From Microbacteriaceae bacterium (GTDB lineage: Bacteria > Actinomycetota > Actinomycetes > Actinomycetales > Microbacteriaceae): a stretch of 11,682 bases of DNA. A model generated the notes under the pieces. That model saw only the letters and a program-made list of their open reading frames with translations, did not search any database and had not been told where the DNA came from. The stretch covers positions 1 through 11,682 of the forward strand of contig JAKONM010000096.1 of the NCBI GenBank assembly GCA_022701925.1, written 5' to 3'. Positions 1 through 6,555 of this stretch are shown one piece after another (the first letter of the stretch is position 1; each line of letters opens with the position of its first letter). The translations under genes and the position numbers were made by a program.

Positions 1-833
1 AACGCGGCGGCGACGTGCCGCGGCCGGCCGTCGGGCGGGGTCACGCGGATCAGCAGCATGTGCTCCGCCAGCCAGCCCTCGTCCCGCGCGATCACGGAGG
101 CGATCCGCAGCGCGAAGCACTTCTTGGCCAGCAGCGCGTTGCCGCCGTAGCCGGAGCCGTACGACCAGATCTCACGGGTCTCGGGGAAGTGGGCGATCAC
201 CTTCACGGGGTTCGACGGCCACGGCACGTCCGCCGCCCGCCCGCCGTGCTCGTCGACCAGCGGGGCCCCGACGCTGTGCGCGGCCGGGATCCACGGCCCG
301 TCGTCGCCGATCGCCTCCAGCACCCGGGCGCCGGTGCGGGTCATCACGGCCATGGACAGCACCGCGTAGGGGGAGTCGGTGACCTGCACGCCGATCTGCG
401 ACATCGGGCCGCCGACCGCGCCCATCGAGAACGGCACGACGTGCATCGTGCGGCCCCGCATCGCGCCGGCGAACCGCGCGTGCAGCTCGTCGCGCATCGC
501 CGTCGGGTCCCGCCAGTTGTTCGTGGGACCGGCGTCCTCCTGCCGCTTCGAGCAGATGAACGTGCGGTCCTCCACGCGCGCGACGTCGTCGGGATCGCTG
601 CGCGCCAGCAGGCTGTTCGGTCGCAGCGCCGGGTCCAGGCGGATCAGGGAGCCGTCGTGCACCATCGCCTCCGCGAGCGCCTCGGAGCTCTCGGCGCGGC
701 CGTCCCACCACTCCACCCGGTCGGGCTGCGCCAGCCGCGCGACCTCCTGCACCCAGTCCTCGAGGGCGCGCCGGCCGGTGAACCGCGCGGGGTGCCGCGA
801 CGGCCCGGCCGCGGTCGGGATCGATGCCGTCAT
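1..833 (-). CDS. pckG: Phosphoenolpyruvate carboxykinase (GTP), 3'-truncated by window edge
   Basis: Cytosolic enzyme that decarboxylates and phosphorylates oxaloacetate with GTP to give PEP, the first committed step of gluconeogenesis. Starting at ATG 833 on the minus strand, 277 residues are readable before the window ends. Family hallmarks visible: TFICSKRQEDAGPTNNW (91-107), the MHVVPFSMG stretch (130-138), VTDSPY (151-156), and the GTP-PEPCK block YGSGYGGN (225-232) followed by KKCFALR (237-243). The lysine at 238 and His258 correspond to the Mn-binding Lys/His of vertebrate PEPCK. The GTP-binding P-loop and the hyper-reactive cysteine would lie beyond the left edge; the last readable residues, HVAAA, are just before it. 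A full protein would be about 600 residues, so somewhat under half is here. GAGGGAG (844-850, minus) and a TACAGT -10 box (866-871, minus) precede the start. It is divergent from the reductase gene to its right. The identity is very secure from the signature block. Confidence 0.96.
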   Translation of the reverse strand, partial: MTASIPTAAGPSRHPARFTGRRALEDWVQEVARLAQPDRVEWWDGRAESSEALAEAMVHDGSLIRLDPALRPNSLLARSDPDDVARVEDRTFICSKRQEDAGPTNNWRDPTAMRDELHARFAGAMRGRTMHVVPFSMGAVGGPMSQIGVQVTDSPYAVLSMAVMTRTGARVLEAIGDDGPWIPAAHSVGAPLVDEHGGRAADVPWPSNPVKVIAHFPETREIWSYGSGYGGNALLAKKCFALRIASVIARDEGWLAEHMLLIRVTPPDGRPRHVAAA

Positions 834-864
834 GTGCACTCCACTCCCTCGTGATGTTCAGCAG

Positions 865-876
865 CACTGTACAGTG
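865..876. promoter_or_regulatory. Palindromic divergent promoter core between pckG and the reductase gene
   Basis: The perfect 12-bp palindrome CACTGTACAGTG contains a TACAGT -10-like hexamer on each strand: 870-875 for the + gene and 866-871 for pckG, overlapping by two bases. Predicted starts are about 882 (+) and 859 (-), giving leaders of roughly 65 and 26 nt, both ending in purine-rich ribosome-binding sites. No convincing -35 box is seen on either side. The same TACAGT hexamer recurs before the MFS and YdeI genes, which supports a -10 reading. An operator role for the palindrome is equally possible. Confidence 0.55.
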
Positions 877-946
877 GGCTCGATCACGCGACGCGGCGGC
901 TCTCGAGGACGCCGCGCGCGGGTCCACGGAGCGCGAGGAGGCCGAC

Positions 947-1966
947 GTGGCAGGACGACGCATCGCGATCCTGGGCAGCGGAGCCCAGGGGTCGGGAGTG
1001 GGCGCGGACATGATCCGCGCGGGGCTGGACGTGACGTTCGTCGAGCAGTGGCCGGCGCACGTCGAGGCGATGCGGGCGCGCGGCGTCGAGGTGCGGCTGC
1101 CGGAGGAGGTGCAGGTGACGCCCGTGCAGGCGATGCACCTGTGCGAGGTCGCGACGCTGCGCGAGCGGTTCGACCTGGTCTTCCTGGTCGTCAAGGCCTA
1201 CGACACCCGCTGGGCGTGCGAGCTGATCAAGCCCGTCCTGGCGGACGACGGCCTGGTCGTCGGGCTGCAGAACGGCATGACCATGGACGACATCGCGTCC
1301 GTCGTCGGCGTGCACCGCACCGTCGGCGCGGTGATCGAGATGGCGTCGAACATGTTCGAGCCCGGGATCGTGAACCGGGAGAACGCGCCTTCGTCCGCCT
1401 GGTTCGCCGTGGGCGCGGCCGATCCCGCGAACCGGCACCGCGAGCAGGAGGTGTGGGACGCCCTGCACCACGCGGGCACGGTGGAGGTATCCGACGACAT
1501 CCGCTCGTCCAAGTGGATGAAGCTGGTCGCCAACGCGGGCGAGCTGGTGCCCTCCGCGATCCTGGGCCTGCCGCTGGCGGACGCCGCCGCGCTGCCAGGC
1601 GTGCGCGAGTTCATGGACCGCTGCTGCCGCGAGGCCGCGCAGGCCACCGTGGCGTCGGGCAGCCGGCTGAAGGCCGTCTTCGGGCTGACGGAGGCCGAGG
1701 TCACGGCGCCCGAGGTCTACGCGCCGGCGCTGCTCGACGTGGTGCTGCAGCGGTTCTCGTCCCCCACGACGCGCACGACGGTGCTGCAGGACTGGATGAA
1801 GGGCCGGCGGGCCGAGGTGCAGGAGATCAACGGCCACGTGGTCCGGGTGATGGAGGCGGCCGGCCTCGAGGCGCCCGCGAACCGGCGCACGGTCGAGCTG
1901 GCGCTGCGCATCGAAGCCGGGGAGCTCGAGGCCGGCCCGGGCAACGCGGAGGCCCTGCTGGCATGA
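947..1966 (+). CDS. Ketopantoate reductase (PanE/ApbA) family NAD(P)H-dependent oxidoreductase
   Basis: Predicted soluble reductase of 339 residues (family usually about 300-340). It has an N-terminal Rossmann fold with the dinucleotide-binding motif ILGSGAQG (8-15), VVKAYDT (81-87) and LQNG (107-110), then a helical C-terminal domain. KWMKLVANAG (189-198) carries Lys192, matching the catalytic lysine (E. coli PanE K176). RRAEVQEING (287-296) carries Glu290, matching the catalytic glutamate (E256). The stretch after the lysine (NAGELVPSA) departs from the usual N-x-x-N-P-L-T/S pattern, so the substrate may not be ketopantoate and I withhold panE. The start is GTG 947, chosen because GAGGAGG (935-941) sits 5 nt upstream and the Rossmann strand begins right after; an upstream in-frame ATG at 824 would run through the promoter and into pckG. 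The leader contains a 7-bp hairpin (892-898/910-916). Its stop overlaps the start of the next gene. Confidence 0.85.
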   Translation: MAGRRIAILGSGAQGSGVGADMIRAGLDVTFVEQWPAHVEAMRARGVEVRLPEEVQVTPVQAMHLCEVATLRERFDLVFLVVKAYDTRWACELIKPVLADDGLVVGLQNGMTMDDIASVVGVHRTVGAVIEMASNMFEPGIVNRENAPSSAWFAVGAADPANRHREQEVWDALHHAGTVEVSDDIRSSKWMKLVANAGELVPSAILGLPLADAAALPGVREFMDRCCREAAQATVASGSRLKAVFGLTEAEVTAPEVYAPALLDVVLQRFSSPTTRTTVLQDWMKGRRAEVQEINGHVVRVMEAAGLEAPANRRTVELALRIEAGELEAGPGNAEALLA

Positions 1967-2271
1967 TCCGAGCCATGGCCGTCACCGCGTTCCTCGACCT
2001 GCACCTGCGCGCCGACGCGCCCGACGACGCCGCGGCGGTGATCGACCGGATCCTCGCGGACACGCGCGCGTTCGCCGGCTCGCAGGGCGTGCGCGTGCTG
2101 CGCGACGTGACCGACGGGAAGCACCTGACCGTGGTGGAGCAGTGGGAGTCGCTCGAGGCGGACGAGGCCTACCGGGCGTGGCGCGCCACGCCCGAGGGCG
2201 CATCGGGCCTCGGCGAGCTGCTGGACCGGCCGCCGGTGCTCACGAAGTACGAGACGCAGTCCGACCTCTGA
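1963..2271 (+). CDS. Small antibiotic-biosynthesis-monooxygenase-like (ABM/dimeric alpha-beta barrel) protein
   Basis: A protein of 102 residues, the typical size of the single-domain ABM superfamily. Members form dimeric ferredoxin-like barrels and act as quinol monooxygenases, haem-degrading enzymes or uncharacterised proteins. Visible pattern: beta strand TAFLDLHL (8-15), helix, TRAFAGSQGVRVLRD (34-48, the usual T-R-x-x-x-G-x-x-x-x-x-x-x-D layout), then LTVVEQWESLEADEAYRAW (55-73, the conserved E-x-W strand plus helix). The histidine common in that helix (D-x-H) is not obvious, so catalytic activity is uncertain. ATG 1963 overlaps the upstream TGA by 4 bp (ATGA), implying translational coupling; GGAGG lies 10 nt upstream, inside the reductase gene. 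An alternative ATG at 1975 would remove four residues. A joint role with the reductase is inferred from coupling only. Confidence 0.72.
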   Translation: MIRAMAVTAFLDLHLRADAPDDAAAVIDRILADTRAFAGSQGVRVLRDVTDGKHLTVVEQWESLEADEAYRAWRATPEGASGLGELLDRPPVLTKYETQSDL

Positions 2272-2295
2272 CCCGTCGGGCAGAGGCCCGCCGGG
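2272..2295. terminator. Hairpin between convergent genes, probable bidirectional terminator
   Basis: Arms CCCGTCGGGC (2272-2281) and GCCCGCCGGG (2286-2295) pair over 10 bp with one mismatch around an AGAG loop. The element starts right after the + strand stop and ends 1 nt before the - strand stop. No U-tract follows, as is common for actinobacterial terminators. Position between two converging stops supports a bidirectional role. Confidence 0.55.
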
Positions 2296-2296
2296 C

Positions 2297-3502
2297 TCAG
2301 CGGCGGCGCGCCTCCGCGGTGAACCCGACGGCGCGCAGCCGCGCCACCAGGGTGTCGCCCATCGCCGCGGCGGGCGTCGTCACGCCGGCCGGTGAGTCGA
2401 GGTCGTCCAGCGCCAGGGCGAGCGCGCTCTGGGCGAGCATCGCGCCGGTGGCGCCGTAGCCGGGGTCGAGCGGGGCGCCGATCCGGGCGCTGTACCGCGC
2501 ACCGGTCGTGGTGACCGTGCGGGCGTCGGCCCGGAACCAGCCGCCGCGCAGCGCGCGGTCGGAGGGACCGCTGCCGCCCTTCGGCAGCACCCGGTCGAGC
2601 AGCGGTCGCATCCGACGGGACGCGAGGCCGCCCAGCAGCGCCCGGCCGCCGCCCGCCACCGCCTTCGCGCCCAGCGCCGCCAGGGGGCCGCGGCCGATCG
2701 GCACCGCCTCCTCGTAGCGGAAGGCGTCGCCGTAGCGGCCGGTCAGCGCGGCGGTGCGCCGCACGACCCGCATGTTCGCGGGGCCGAGCGGCCAGGGCGC
2801 GACCCACAGCCCGGTCAGGTCGTCGAGGTACGCGTGCCCGCGGTCGCGCACCTCGTCGCGGGAGGGGTCCTTCGCGCGGTCGGGGCTGAGGCCGTACGGG
2901 TCGGCCAGCACCCGCAGTCGGCTGCGGTCGGCCAGCACCTCGTCCACCTGCGCCCGGGCGGAGTCGATCGTGCCGCCGCCCACCCCGCCGCGTCCCCGAG
3001 CCAGCAGCCGGGTGGTGCCCGGCGTGCCTTGGCCGTCGGCGGCGGCGCGGGCCGCCAGCAGGTGCACGGCCAGGTCGCTGGGCACCGAGTCGTAGCCGCA
3101 GGCGTGCACGATGCGGGCGCCGGAGGCCGCTGCGCGCTCGTGCACCAGGTCGATCGAGTCGCGCATGAACAGGATCTCGCCGGTCAGGTCGCAGTAGGAG
3201 GTGCCGGCGTCCGCGCACGCCTCCACCAGCGGCATGCCCCAGCGCGAGTAGGGGCCGACCGCGGTCGCGACCACCGCGGTCTGCGCGGCGACGTCGTCGA
3301 GCGCCTCGCGGTCCAGGGAGTCCGCGACCAGCACCGGCCAGTCGACCCCGAGGTCGTCCCGCACGGCGCGGAGCCGCTCGGGGGAGCGGCCCGCCAGCGC
3401 GATGCGGGCGTCGCCGCCGTGGTCCCGCAGGTGCTCGGCCGCCCGTCTGCCGGCGGCGCCGGTCGCTCCGGTGAGGACGACGTCGAAGCTGCGGGCTGGC
3501 AT
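2297..3502 (-). CDS. Saccharopine dehydrogenase-like / trans-acting enoyl reductase family oxidoreductase
   Basis: A 401-residue protein close to the usual length of about 400-420 for the actinobacterial group that includes mycobacterial Rv2953 (trans-acting enoyl reductase) and Rv2449c. It has an N-terminal Rossmann motif VVLTGATGAAGR (8-19) with AGRS (37-40) as the probable NADP-phosphate contact, then AVGPYSRWG (81-89), YCDLTGE (103-109) and the group hallmark HACGYDSVPSDL (133-144). The C-terminal half is the conserved but poorly understood domain. The family is described mostly as lipid-linked NADP-dependent reductases, but most members have no known substrate; no polyketide or lipid genes are present here to guide a guess. 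The start is ATG 3502: there is no Shine-Dalgarno sequence, but TAGCCT lies 7 nt upstream, fitting a leaderless mRNA. It is divergent from lgt and convergent with the ABM gene. Confidence 0.85.
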   Translation of the reverse strand: MPARSFDVVLTGATGAAGRRAAEHLRDHGGDARIALAGRSPERLRAVRDDLGVDWPVLVADSLDREALDDVAAQTAVVATAVGPYSRWGMPLVEACADAGTSYCDLTGEILFMRDSIDLVHERAAASGARIVHACGYDSVPSDLAVHLLAARAAADGQGTPGTTRLLARGRGGVGGGTIDSARAQVDEVLADRSRLRVLADPYGLSPDRAKDPSRDEVRDRGHAYLDDLTGLWVAPWPLGPANMRVVRRTAALTGRYGDAFRYEEAVPIGRGPLAALGAKAVAGGGRALLGGLASRRMRPLLDRVLPKGGSGPSDRALRGGWFRADARTVTTTGARYSARIGAPLDPGYGATGAMLAQSALALALDDLDSPAGVTTPAAAMGDTLVARLRAVGFTAEARRR

Positions 3503-3509
3503 GCGCCGA

Positions 3510-3515
3510 AGGCTA
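3510..3515 (-). promoter_or_regulatory. -10 box of a leaderless promoter for the saccharopine-dehydrogenase-like gene
   Basis: On the minus strand TAGCCT is followed by TCGGCGC and then ATG 3502. A TANNNT box 7 nt before the start codon places transcription start at or next to the A of ATG. No ribosome-binding site is present. No clear -35 element. Confidence 0.6.
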
Positions 3516-3548
3516 GGCGGCGCGCCCGTGCGCCGGCGGGATGCGGAC

Positions 3549-3554
3549 TAGCCT
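3549..3554 (+). promoter_or_regulatory. -10 box of the lgt promoter
   Basis: TAGCCT, identical to the hexamer used by the divergent gene and by deaD. The predicted start near 3561 gives a leader of about 35 nt that begins with a hairpin and ends with GAGGAGG (3585-3591), 4 nt before GTG 3596. The two divergent -10 boxes in this gap are 33 bp apart. Confidence 0.5.
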
Positions 3555-3564
3555 CCCGTCGATC

Positions 3565-3583
3565 CCGCCCGAACCCCGGGCGG
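3565..3583 (+). promoter_or_regulatory. Hairpin in the lgt leader abutting the ribosome-binding site
   Basis: CCGCCCG (3565-3571) pairs perfectly with CGGGCGG (3577-3583) around loop AACCC. It starts about 4 nt from the predicted mRNA 5' end and stops 1 nt before the Shine-Dalgarno GAGGAGG. It could protect the 5' end or tune translation; seven GC pairs can also arise by chance in DNA this GC-rich. Confidence 0.35.
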
Positions 3584-3595
3584 CGAGGAGGTCCC

Positions 3596-4504
3596 GTGGT
3601 CGTCGGCGCACCCGTGCAGTCCATCCCCAGCCCGCCCCTGGCGTGGGCGACCTGGCAGGTGGGGCCGTTCACCCTGCACACCTACGCGCTATGCATCCTG
3701 GCCGGCATCGTCGCGGCCGTGGTCATCACCGGCCGTCGCCTGGAGGCGCGGGGCGTGCCCTCCGGCTTCGTGGTCGACGCCGCGATCTGGGCCGTGCCCC
3801 TCGGGATCGTCGGCGCGCGGATCTACCACGTGCTCACGCACACCGGCGACTACTTCCACCCGGGCGCGGACCTGTGGCGGGTGTTCGCGATCTGGGACGG
3901 CGGCAACGCGATCTACGGCGGCCTGATCGGCGGCGCGGTCGGCGCGCTGATCGCCTGCCGGCGGGCCGGGGTGCGGCTGTGGTCCTTCGCCGACGCGCTG
4001 GCGCCGGGCCTGATGGTCGCCCAGGCGGTCGGTCGGCTGGGCAACTGGTTCAACCACGAGCTGTTCGGGCTCCCCACGACCCTGCCGTGGGGCCTCGAGA
4101 TCGAGTCGACGAACCGCGCCTTCCCGGCGGGCCTGCCGGCGGGTACCCTCTTCCAGCCGCTGTTCCTCTACGAGCTGCTGTGGAACCTGCTGGGCGCCGC
4201 GCTCATCGTGCTGCTGGGCCGTCGCGTCCGGCTGCAGTGGGGCCGCGCCTTCGGCCTGTACCTGATCTGGTACGGGGTCGCGCGCTCCGTGCTGGAGGCC
4301 ATCCGCATCGATCCCACCAGCGATCGCCTGCTCGGCGTCCCGGCCAACGACTGGGGCTCGTTCGTCGCGATCGCGCTCGGCGTCCTGCTGAGCGCGGTGC
4401 AGACGCTGCGGCACCCGGAGCCGGAGCCGTCGCCGTGGACGCGTCCGCCGGCGGAGTCGTCGGCGGTCGATGCCGTGCGCGCCCGCGAGGACGCCCGCCG
4501 CTGA
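3596..4504 (+). CDS. lgt: Prolipoprotein diacylglyceryl transferase
   Basis: Integral membrane enzyme that moves a diacylglyceryl group from phosphatidylglycerol to the lipobox cysteine of prelipoproteins, the first step of lipoprotein maturation. It has 302 residues and alternating hydrophobic segments throughout. The Lgt signature GRLGNWFNHELFG spans 146-158, with Arg147 and Glu155 matching the essential E. coli Arg143 and Glu151. LPWGLEI and FLYELLWN further along are also typical. The loop carrying the important E. coli His103 (HGGL) reads YGGLIGG, with Tyr at 107, so that histidine is replaced. The C-terminus is short and hydrophilic, without the long extension of some actinobacterial Lgt proteins. 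The start is GTG 3596, after GAGGAGG at 3585-3591; an in-frame GTG at 3614 is possible but has no such site. The stop is 10 bp from the stop of convergent deaD. Confidence 0.95.
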   Translation: MVVGAPVQSIPSPPLAWATWQVGPFTLHTYALCILAGIVAAVVITGRRLEARGVPSGFVVDAAIWAVPLGIVGARIYHVLTHTGDYFHPGADLWRVFAIWDGGNAIYGGLIGGAVGALIACRRAGVRLWSFADALAPGLMVAQAVGRLGNWFNHELFGLPTTLPWGLEIESTNRAFPAGLPAGTLFQPLFLYELLWNLLGAALIVLLGRRVRLQWGRAFGLYLIWYGVARSVLEAIRIDPTSDRLLGVPANDWGSFVAIALGVLLSAVQTLRHPEPEPSPWTRPPAESSAVDAVRAREDARR

Positions 4505-4514
4505 CCGGACCGGC

Positions 4515-6341
4515 TCAGTGCCGGGGCTTGCGCTCCGGACGCTCGTTCCGCTCGGGTCGGTCCCCGCGTTCCGCACGGTCACCGCGGGCGGGCCGGTCCG
4601 GCCGGTCGCGGCGCTCCGGGCGCTCCGACCGCTCGCCGCGCGGACGGGCTCCAGGCCCCTGGTCGGGCCGCAGCTCGATCAGCCGCCCGCTGATGCGGGT
4701 GCCGGACAGCCGGTTCAGCACGTCGGGCGACAGGTCCGCGGGCAGCTCGACCAGCGAGAAGTCCGGCCGGATCTGGATCGCGCCGAAGTCGCCGCGACCG
4801 AGTCCGCCCTCGTTCGCCAGCGCGCCGACGATCTGCCGGGGCTCCACCCGGTGCCGCTTGCCGACGGCGATGCGGTAGGTCGCCTTCGGGCCGCCGCGCT
4901 CGCGCGGACCGCGGTCCGGCCGGTCGCCGGCACCGGCGCCGCGCGATCCGGAGTCGGCGAACCGCTCCCGCCGGTCCGCCTCCGGGGTCAGCAGCAGCGG
5001 TGTCTCGCCCTGCGCGACCAGCGCCAGCGCCGCGGCCACGTCGGCCTCCGGCACGTCGTGGTGGCTCACGTAGTGGTCGATCACGTCGCGGTACTGCCGG
5101 ATCTCGTCGGCGCGGCCGAGCGCGGCGGTGATGGAGTCGTCGAACCGGGTGAGGCGGGTGGCGTTGACGTCGTCGACGCTGGGCAGCGCCATCTCGGTCA
5201 TCGGCTGCCGGGTCGCCTTCTCGATCGCCAGCAGCATGCGGCGCTCGCGCGGCGTCACGAAGCTGATCGCGTCGCCGCTGCGGCCGGCGCGGCCCGTGCG
5301 GCCGATCCGGTGCACGTACGACTCGGTGTCGACCGGGATGTCGAAGTTCACGACGTGGCTGATGCGCTCGACGTCCAGGCCGCGCGCAGCCACGTCGGTG
5401 GCGACCAGCACGTCCAGCTTCCCGGTGCGCAGCTGCTCGACCGTGCGCTCGCGCTGCGGCTGCGCCACGTCGCCGTTGATCGCCGCGGCGCTGTAGCCGC
5501 GGGCCCGCAGCTTCTCGGCCACCTGCTCGGTCGCGCCCTTCGTGCGCGTGAACACGATCATCGCCTCGAAGTTCTCGACCTCGAGGATGCGCGTCAGCGC
5601 GTCGATCTTCTGCGCCTGCGACACGACCAGGTACCGCTGGGTCGTGTTGGTGGAGGTGGTCGTGCGGCTCTTGACCGTGATCTCCTGCGGGTCGCGCAGG
5701 TACTGCTGCGAGATCCGCCGGATCTGCGCGGGCATCGTCGCCGAGAACAGCGCGACCTGCTTCGTCGCGGGCGTCTGGGCGAGGATCGTCTCGACGTCCT
5801 CCGCGAAGCCCATCTTCAGCATCTCGTCGGCCTCGTCGAGCACCAGGTAGGTCAGCTCGGAGAGGTCGAGCGTGCCCTTCTCCAGGTGGTCCATGATGCG
5901 GCCGGGGGTGCCGACCACCACGTCGACGCCGCGGCGCAGCGCCGACAGCTGCGTGCCGTAGCCCTGGCCGCCGTAGATGGGCAGCACGTGCACGTGCTTC
6001 AGGTGGGAGGCGTAGCGCTCGAACGCCTCGCAGACCTGCAGCGCCAGCTCGCGGGTGGGCGCCAGCACCAGCGCCTGGGGCAGCGTGCCGCCGGGCACCA
6101 GCCGGGACAGCACGGGCAGGGCGAAGGCGGCGGTCTTGCCGGTGCCGGTCTGCGCCAGGCCGACGACGTCCCGACCCGCGAGCAGCGGCGGGATGGTGGC
6201 CGCCTGGATGGCGGAGGGGGTCTCGTAGCCGACGTCGCGCAGCGCCTTCAGCACCGCGGGGGCGAGCCCCAGATCGGTGAAGGTGCCACGCTGCTCCGCG
6301 TCGGAATCGGTCTCGACGGTCGCGTCGGGTGAAGTGGCCAT
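4515..6341 (-). CDS. deaD: DEAD-box ATP-dependent RNA helicase, DeaD/CsdA type
   Basis: ATP-driven RNA unwinding protein of 608 residues, expected to act in ribosome assembly, mRNA decay and cold adaptation. Motifs in order: Q-motif region (Phe21 to Gln46), AQTGTGKT (63-70, ATP binding), PTRELA (95-100), TPGR (145-148), DEAD (169-172), SAT (200-202), IVFTRTK (262-268), ATDVAARGLD (314-323), HRIGRTGR (344-351). A DbpA-type RNA-binding domain follows at about 488-557 (TYRIAVGKRH to GRLIEL). The tail (about 562-608) is a low-complexity run of Arg, Glu, Asp, Pro and Gly built from repeated ERPER/RGDR-like units, probably disordered and RNA-binding. An acidic stretch of about 19 residues precedes the helicase core. 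There is no Shine-Dalgarno before ATG 6341; TAGCCT 6 nt upstream indicates a leaderless mRNA. It is convergent with lgt with no room for a separate terminator. Confidence 0.95.
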   Translation of the reverse strand: MATSPDATVETDSDAEQRGTFTDLGLAPAVLKALRDVGYETPSAIQAATIPPLLAGRDVVGLAQTGTGKTAAFALPVLSRLVPGGTLPQALVLAPTRELALQVCEAFERYASHLKHVHVLPIYGGQGYGTQLSALRRGVDVVVGTPGRIMDHLEKGTLDLSELTYLVLDEADEMLKMGFAEDVETILAQTPATKQVALFSATMPAQIRRISQQYLRDPQEITVKSRTTTSTNTTQRYLVVSQAQKIDALTRILEVENFEAMIVFTRTKGATEQVAEKLRARGYSAAAINGDVAQPQRERTVEQLRTGKLDVLVATDVAARGLDVERISHVVNFDIPVDTESYVHRIGRTGRAGRSGDAISFVTPRERRMLLAIEKATRQPMTEMALPSVDDVNATRLTRFDDSITAALGRADEIRQYRDVIDHYVSHHDVPEADVAAALALVAQGETPLLLTPEADRRERFADSGSRGAGAGDRPDRGPRERGGPKATYRIAVGKRHRVEPRQIVGALANEGGLGRGDFGAIQIRPDFSLVELPADLSPDVLNRLSGTRISGRLIELRPDQGPGARPRGERSERPERRDRPDRPARGDRAERGDRPERNERPERKPRH

Positions 6342-6347
6342 CCGATC

Positions 6348-6353
6348 AGGCTA
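6348..6353 (-). promoter_or_regulatory. -10 box of a leaderless promoter for deaD
   Basis: Minus strand TAGCCT, then GATCGG, then ATG 6341: a 6-nt gap that puts transcription start at or beside the start codon. No Shine-Dalgarno and no clear -35. A 7-bp hairpin, GCGGGCG (6359-6365) with CGCCCGC (6369-6375), loop GGT, occupies the region where the -35 contact would fall and might instead be part of the upstream operon's termination region. Confidence 0.6.
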
Positions 6354-6376
6354 TCCGTGCGGGCGGGTCGCCCGCT

Positions 6377-6412
6377 CGCCCGGATCGGCGGCGGGGACCG
6401 CGGATCCGGGCG
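6377..6412 (-). terminator. Strong hairpin downstream of the MFS operon, probable terminator
   Basis: The perfect 10-bp arms CGCCCGGATC (6377-6386) and GATCCGGGCG (6403-6412) enclose an inner GCGG/CCGC stem with a GGA loop. Read on the minus strand, the hairpin begins 5 nt after the stop codon of the small membrane protein. There is no U-run, as often seen in actinobacteria. The arms contain the same GGATCC/CGCCCGGATC elements seen downstream of ppc. Confidence 0.6.
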
Positions 6413-6417
6413 GCCGG

Positions 6418-6555
6418 TCAGACCGAGAACAGGGCGGGGATCTTCGCCACTAGCAGCACCAGCCCGTAGGCGAACGGCAGCCCGACCCACAGCCAGGCGA
6501 CGACGCCCAGCGCCTTCCTGCTCCTCACGGGCGTGCCGCTCGTCGTCGCGCTCAT
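6418..6555 (-). CDS. Small single-TM protein coupled to the OFA transporter (putative MFS transporter small subunit)
   Basis: A 45-residue protein with a short polar, basic N-terminus (1-14, SGTPVRSRK) and one hydrophobic segment (about 16-43, ALGVVAWLWVGLPFAYGLVL and on), ending ALFSV. The positive N-terminus suggests N-in orientation. The W-x-W-V-G-L-P-F-A-Y-G core resembles the short proteins that databases label MFS transporter small subunit and that sit beside oxalate/formate antiporter-family transporters; I recall this family and could not search it. ATG 6555 overlaps the transporter's TGA by 4 bp (ATGA), so translation is very probably coupled and the two would be made in similar amounts. 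The likely job is a membrane partner stabilising or modulating the transporter; that role is inferred from coupling. It is followed directly by a terminator-like hairpin. Confidence 0.82.
   Translation of the reverse strand: MSATTSGTPVRSRKALGVVAWLWVGLPFAYGLVLLVAKIPALFSV

Noticed and set aside
15..854. + strand open frame opposite pckG
   Set aside because: The minus strand encodes an unmistakable PEPCK N-terminus through the same DNA.
824..946. N-terminal extension of the reductase from ATG 824
   Set aside because: It would cross the palindromic promoter and overlap the pckG start; GTG 947 has a good Shine-Dalgarno and directly precedes the Rossmann strand.
4518..4660. Short repeats in the 3' end of deaD as a possible tandem repeat or CRISPR-like array
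   Set aside because: They are degenerate codons for the Arg/Glu/Asp/Pro-rich tail in frame with deaD, with no conserved spacer or repeat length.
4470..6332. Long + strand open frame opposite deaD
   Set aside because: Composition is a typical antisense shadow and the minus strand shows every DEAD-box motif in order.
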